Below, piece by piece: positions 59,713-64,000 of a DNA stretch of 64,000 bases. Below the pieces are notes generated by a model. It saw nothing but the letters and a program-made list of their open reading frames with translations, was not told the DNA's origin and made no database searches. Each line of letters opens with the position of its first letter. Positions within the stretch are counted from its first letter, which is position 1. The stretch is from Paramacrobiotus metropolitanus (Eukaryota > Tardigrada > Eutardigrada > Parachela > Macrobiotidae). Location of the stretch: contig NW_026570483.1 of the NCBI RefSeq assembly GCF_019649055.1, positions 1 through 64,000 on the forward strand, written 5' to 3'. The position numbers were made by a program, and so were the translations under genes.

Positions 59713-60741
59713 GGGCCCGCGCTCAAGCTCGGACTTGGACTCGGACTTGGACTGCTAAAACTTGGACTTCACTTGGACTCTAAAACTTGGACTTCATTTG
59801 GACACTAAAACTTGGACTTCACTTGGACTCTAAAACTTGGACTTCACTTGACTCTTAAACTCGGACTTCACTTGGACTTGGACTTGGACTTCACTTGACT
59901 CTTAAACTCGGACTTCACTTGGACTTGGACTCGGACTTCAATTAAAATTGGACTTGGACTCTAAAACTGGGACTTCATGACTTAGACTTGGAGTAAGGCG
60001 TTCTTATGATTCTTATGTCTCCTTACGTTTCTTCATGTTTTCTTAGGTTTCTCAGGTTTCTCAGGTTTCTTAGATTTCTTAGGTTTCTTAGGTTTCTCAG
60101 GTTTCTTAGGAATCTTAGGTTTCTTAGGTTCTTAGATTTCGTAGGTTTCTTAGGAATCTTAGGTTTCTTAGGTTTCTTAGATTTCGTAGGTTTCTTAGGA
60201 ATCTTAGGTTTCTTAGGTTTCTTAGATTTCTTAAGTTTTCTTAGGTTTCTTAGGTTACTCAGGTTTCTTATGTTTCAAAGAATACCAAATTAACCTAAGA
60301 AATCTTAGAAACCTAAGAACACCGAAGAAACCGGAGAAACCTAAGAACACCCAAGAAAACTAAGAAATAAGAGAGACCTAAGAAACCTAAGAACACCCAA
60401 GAAAACTAAGAAATCTGAGAAACCTAAGAAACCTAACAAGCCTAACAAACCTAAGAATGAGAAACTTAAGAAAAGATGAACAAACCTATGAAAACATTGA
60501 GAAACTTAAGGAGACATAAGAAACATAAGAAACGCCTAACTCCAAGTTTAATTCATAAAGTCCAAGTTTTAGAGTCCAAGTAAAGTCCAAGTCCAATTTT
60601 AAGGGAAGTCCGAGTCCAAGTCCAAGTGACGTCCGGGTTTTAGAGTCCAAGTGAAGTCCAAGTTTTCGAGTCCAAGTGAAGTCCAAGTCCAAGTTTTAGT
60701 AGTCCAAGTCCGAGTCCAAGTCCGAGCTTGAGCGCGGGCCC
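59713..60741. mobile_element. Foldback element built of two minisatellites
   Basis: A ~1.03-kb imperfect inverted repeat. From the left: GGGCCCGCGCTCAAGC, then many GGACTTGGACT/TCACTTGGACTC words (59730-59990), then a field of TTTCTTAGG words (60020-60270). After the centre near 60,293 the complements follow in reverse order: CCTAAGAAA words to ~60,530, AGTCCAAGTCC words to ~60,720, and GCTTGAGCGCGGGCCC at the end. The outer ~40 bp of the two arms are almost identical. This organisation (long inverted ends made of short tandem repeats) recalls Drosophila FB elements. The long Phe/Leu/Arg frame at 60006 is repeat translation. Confidence 0.85.
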
Positions 60742-61430
60742 AGATTAAGATAATCCATACTCTGAAGCTCTCTCTCTTTGACGCTCTGAGTAATGCGCTA
60801 GGGGTCAACCAGTTCAAGTTTTCCTTGGAGAAAGCTTTCCCTCCAAGCCGGAATATGGTCCGTAATCGACTTCTGCAAATGTATGGATAAGGAATAACCC
60901 TCAAGATTTTTTATTTACAGAATTCGTTCGCCCAATGACAACCTGAAATTTTCCTACAGATTTTCAGATTGAGAATGGTGGCCAGGGCAAACGGTGAAGC
61001 GTTCATCTCCTCTGTTAGACGGTCCTTATGTTAGACGCTCTGCATGGCTGGTCCAGCTCGGGTTGGCTGGCAGCGTGCGCTCGATAATCCCGAATGCGCT
61101 TTATCAGGGTGCACTAGAATTTGTGCTCCGGTTTCCAGTTACGGTTTTGCAGCGAAGAAGAAAATAAATTAATCAGCTTAACAACCAAGCTCAATCGGCC
61201 GAATATGAACATTTAAAGTTTAGTCGATCGGTACTGTTTGTAAAAAGAAAAAATATGTAGAGCACGGAGATGTTTAAATGAATCTCCAGGCAGATTTCGA
61301 AAGTACTAAAACTACCAAATTTTCATAAAAGTATCAATAAATATTAAATTACCGGAGACAGTTGGTGGCGATTTAATAACAGAGGTACCTGACAACGTTC
61401 GCTGCACAGTATTTCCGAATTCCCTTTCTG
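60742..61430. other. Intergenic, possible orphan terminal exon
   Basis: A plus-strand frame from about 60,757 to a TAA near 60,891 reads LSLFDALSNALGVNQFKF and ends RNRLLQMYG. It looks more protein-like than its surroundings but has no recognisable partner exons. The rest (to 61,430) shows nothing I can assign. Confidence 0.3.
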
Positions 61431-61777
61431 ATATGTTCGTGCGATCCCCTGTCGTATGAACTCTTGCTGCCGGCTAAACAACGCGAGTACTTTCAAAGGA
61501 AGCACGGACGCGTATGCGTTTGCCGCAAATACTCACCGTAATACCGGTATGTGAGTTTTGATACTGGAATAATTTTTCACAGTTGACTGAGTATTTCCAA
61601 AAACTGTTTAATAATAATCATACAAGAATTACAAGAAGGACTGAACAAACTGGACATCCTACACCCGGGAGCCTATCTGCGCATGGTTTGCGGCTGGATC
61701 GTGACGGACGTGTACGAAGAGCAGAACCGCTTCTAGGAAGCCTGGGCGCTGTACCAGGACTGTATGCTGTGCATCCG
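61431..61777 (+). pseudogene. SMYD-like pseudogene (exon 5 and part of exon 6 of a gene 3 copy)
   Basis: 61431-61550 aligns with exon 5 of gene 3 (LLPAK, REYFQRKHGRVC, CRK). The splice acceptor has changed from TTTCAG to TTTCTG, three bases are lost in the QRRE stretch, a ligand Cys codon is TAC, and a stop follows. From ~61,640 the 3' part of exon 6 appears (LNKLDILHPGAYLRMVCGW, then TDVYEEQNRF) with a TAG replacing a glutamate codon at ~61,734. It ends at the ancestral donor (61778). The first part of exon 6 and all of exon 7 are missing. It is clearly non-functional. Confidence 0.85.
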
Positions 61778-61879
61778 GTATGTTGCTACACCTCTCACAT
61801 TTTCACTTCCATCGCGTCGGTATTTGCTTATTTGCCAACAACTGAATCTACTACATCTACTGAAAACTGGGCAGTCCTA

Positions 61880-62971
61880 TAACAGTGTCTTCGTAGTTTG
61901 GTGGGAATGCTGTTTTGTTCACCATGGAAAAATTGCTGGAAATACTGTAGATTAATTTTCTCGTGGCCTGTTAGAAATCGTACAATTTGTTTTCCTTTAC
62001 CGCTGCTTTGGTGATTTTACACTGAAGCACAGCTCCTAATAATATTGTTATTATAGAAGCAAGTAAAACTACTGTTCAAAAAATTGCATACAGAGGCTAG
62101 GGCGTGCTTTGTTTTAACGTTGATTGGGTCCAAAAGACAGAAGGTCCTGATCTATGAATTTATTACTGTACCTTTACCGGCTTTAAGCAGTTAATTGTTC
62201 GCCTGGCTATGTACCGGCGATGTTACTTCCAGTAAATTCAGAGTACAGTATTGAGTCTGGACGTTGCAAAATGAGCTGTGGTTAATTGTAATCTGCTCGT
62301 AATCATATTAAAGATTGTTAATCGCCGTTTCGGCAAAACACAAATTGATTTAGCAGTCCGCAGCAAGCCGGTCAGCATACAACGCCTTGCTGCAGTTATA
62401 TGTACATACTGTAAAGCATTAGCTTTAAAATAATATGATATGTAGCAGCTCTTTAAACAGAGCTCTTTTGATCGAACGGGCGGTAATTGGAATGCGTTCA
62501 CACAGCAATGTGTGAACGCATTCTGGATTGACTTCTAGATCAAAATCTCACAAGCGATGCAGCGGATGCACCTCAGATAGTATACGAGTGCAAAACAACG
62601 ATATGAGTACTGCGTGTCCTATTTCCTATTTTGCTTTGCAGGCAAACGACTAATGCAAAAACACCCTCACGGGTAAAGTTCTCCATTGTTTTTCCTGTGC
62701 GTTTCTCCTTTTTTGGGCTCTTTATGTACAGTTTTCCATTGTCCTAGCACGTGCTATGGATTCCAGTACGCCCCATTTTGTCGTCCGCGACGTGCACTGG
62801 CCCAGTAATAAAAGTTACTCGTGTAACAAGGTACCTTTATGCAAATCGTTGCATATGCTCCATCCTTGCATTCAAGTGGCCAAAGGAGAACTTCACGTTT
62901 CGCCTTCTGTCGGCTGCGCGTTTCCTGAAGATTTCAACGATTTATTGAATTTATTCTTGTATCCTTGCAAA
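61880..62971. repeat. Duplicate of the gene 3 to secreted-gene intergenic region
   Basis: Collinear with 50,960-52,388 at roughly two-thirds identity by eye (see that entry for shared words). It contains a copy-specific hairpin at 62490-62523. No gene is present until the signal-peptide exon at 62,972. Confidence 0.72.
62490..62523. repeat. Perfect 14-bp stem hairpin
   Basis: GAATGCGTTCACAC-AGCAAT-GTGTGAACGCATTC. The homologous place in the older copy (near 51,868) lacks the symmetry. Confidence 0.8.
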
Positions 62972-64000
62972 ATGATCTTTGCGTTGAACTTGACGAATGT
63001 GGCCGTGTGCCTGCTTCTGGTAAGCCAATGACGTTTGAATAGACTGATTAGATAGGTCACAGCCGTACGTTCAATTCAGGCATGTCTAATTATTATTATA
63101 TATATTAATAATAATTAGACATATACATAATTCAAACAATCAAATCCAAAAGAAAAGTAATTACAATTCCCAAATCCAACTTTACTGCTTTTGTTCAACG
63201 TCTCGTGTACAGTTTTAACACTTGCACTCTGTTCTATGTATATCAACAGTTTGCAAAATGTAGCTAAGTTATTATGCCGGAAAAAATATTTTTAATGAAA
63301 GAAAGCCGTATCTTTAAGACTTGACTATCTCCTTAAAGCTCTGCTTCAAGACATTAGGATTGCTATCATAACAAAAGCAGCTCATTTTGGATTCTTATGC
63401 TGCTATAGATTTCAAAATTTTTTCAACTTTTTAAAAATTTTAAAGCAGTTCAGCTCAAATTATTTGCCAGTGGTACATGCAAGTACTTCTACAGTATAAT
63501 ATATAATACGAAAAATCATTGATATCTTTTGAAAAGAAAACTTTCTTAATTGTAATCATACTTGTCATAAACAGTTTTGTTTACTATGTTCTCTTATTAA
63601 CGCAACCACTTATTAACGATGCTTTTAAAAGTCAAAAGTAAGCAAGAGTTTTTCTTGCAGAGAGTGTTGATGGTGAAAGCGTACCGCGGCGAACCGGATG
63701 CGTACTACATCCAACCAAGTCTGCAACTGAGCGGCGGTCGTGTCCCTCCTGTCTACAGCCCGAACCGACAGCTTGTCCGCAATCCGCCGAAGATTCCCCA
63801 GAACGCCCCCTACGTCCTACCATACGAGGACAGCCCCGGAGCCGGATACGGTCCAGTCCGCTGGAAAGGGCAACACGGAGGCGCCTCTGTAACCACGACC
63901 ATTCGTCCTAGCCCCACAACGCTACCGAGTGTCTGCAGTGCCAGCACGCTGGTCTCCACCCGTACCGTTCGCACATGCTCCAGAGCAAGCAGCACCGCCA
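62972..64000 (+). CDS. Secreted Thr/Ser/Cys-rich protein, second copy (cut by window end)
   Basis: Exon 1 (62972-63019) encodes MIFALNLTNVAVCLLL and ends in GTAAGC, the same phase as the first copy. Exon 2 starts at 63661 after TTTTTCTTGCAG and is open to the window edge. Its first seven bases carry two differences from copy 1; from 63668 to 64000 the two copies are identical (333 bp). The intron between is much diverged. The product would share signal peptide, Pro/Tyr-rich part and the start of the Thr-rich region. Whether the rest is intact cannot be seen. Confidence 0.72.
63082..63122. repeat. AT-rich 17-bp-arm palindrome
   Basis: ATGTCTAATTATTATTA and its complement flank a TATATAT centre, inside intron 1 of the second secreted-protein gene. 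It is absent from the first copy. Confidence 0.8.

Noticed and set aside
60006-60293. 95-residue Phe/Leu/Arg repeat protein
   Set aside because: Direct translation of TTTCTTAGG minisatellite with a mirrored complement next to it.

Overview
This is eukaryotic, animal-type DNA. It has GT-AG introns with conserved phases, TATA-type promoters, AATAAA signals, a rhodopsin-like receptor, MYND/SET-type genes and DNA transposon remnants. A small ecdysozoan, possibly a tardigrade, is my best guess. It rests on gene style (divergent GPCR, expanded SMYD-like family) and not on any decisive marker. Homopolymer lengths differ between otherwise identical repeat copies, so some frameshifts in the repeats may be assembly errors. 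Region 1 (1-34,812) is one satellite array that runs off the left edge. About 21 full units of 1.11-1.18 kb lie head to tail and are rich in short dyads (GGTAAC/GTTACC, GGTCAC/GTGACC). Six ORF-bearing inserts of about 1.1-1.6 kb interrupt it, all in the same orientation. Type A inserts (four copies) carry a GC-rich, Arg/Pro-rich ORF that is intact only in the last copy. Type B inserts (two copies) carry an 87-residue piece resembling the region downstream of reverse transcriptase in metazoan retroelements. A and B share a 5' leader, an AT-rich trailer and a nearly invariant last ~100 nt ending CTACTTG. Their 5' ends vary, most sit at the same point of the satellite unit, and one copy (B2) is flanked by perfect 113-bp duplications of the target. 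I read them as a non-autonomous, satellite-targeted family moved by target-primed reverse transcription. This is the most likely undescribed system in the window. Region 2 (34,813-36,959): the last insert ends, at exactly its standard 3' terminus, inside a minus-strand rhodopsin-like GPCR gene, leaving only transmembrane helices 1-4. A promoter-like region follows. Region 3 (36,960-58,014) holds four same-strand SMYD-like genes (MYND finger plus split SET domain plus helical C-terminus) with the same seven-exon plan. The SET signature residues appear lost. Intron 1 of the first gene contains a dead Mutator-like transposon. Between genes 3 and 4 lies a two-exon gene for a secreted Thr/Ser/Cys-rich protein. 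Region 4 (58,015-64,000) has two large foldback elements, a decayed SMYD-like fragment and a second copy of the secreted-protein gene. The last two belong to an old segmental duplication of the stretch from gene 3 to the secreted gene, in which 333 bp of the second exon is nevertheless 100% identical.
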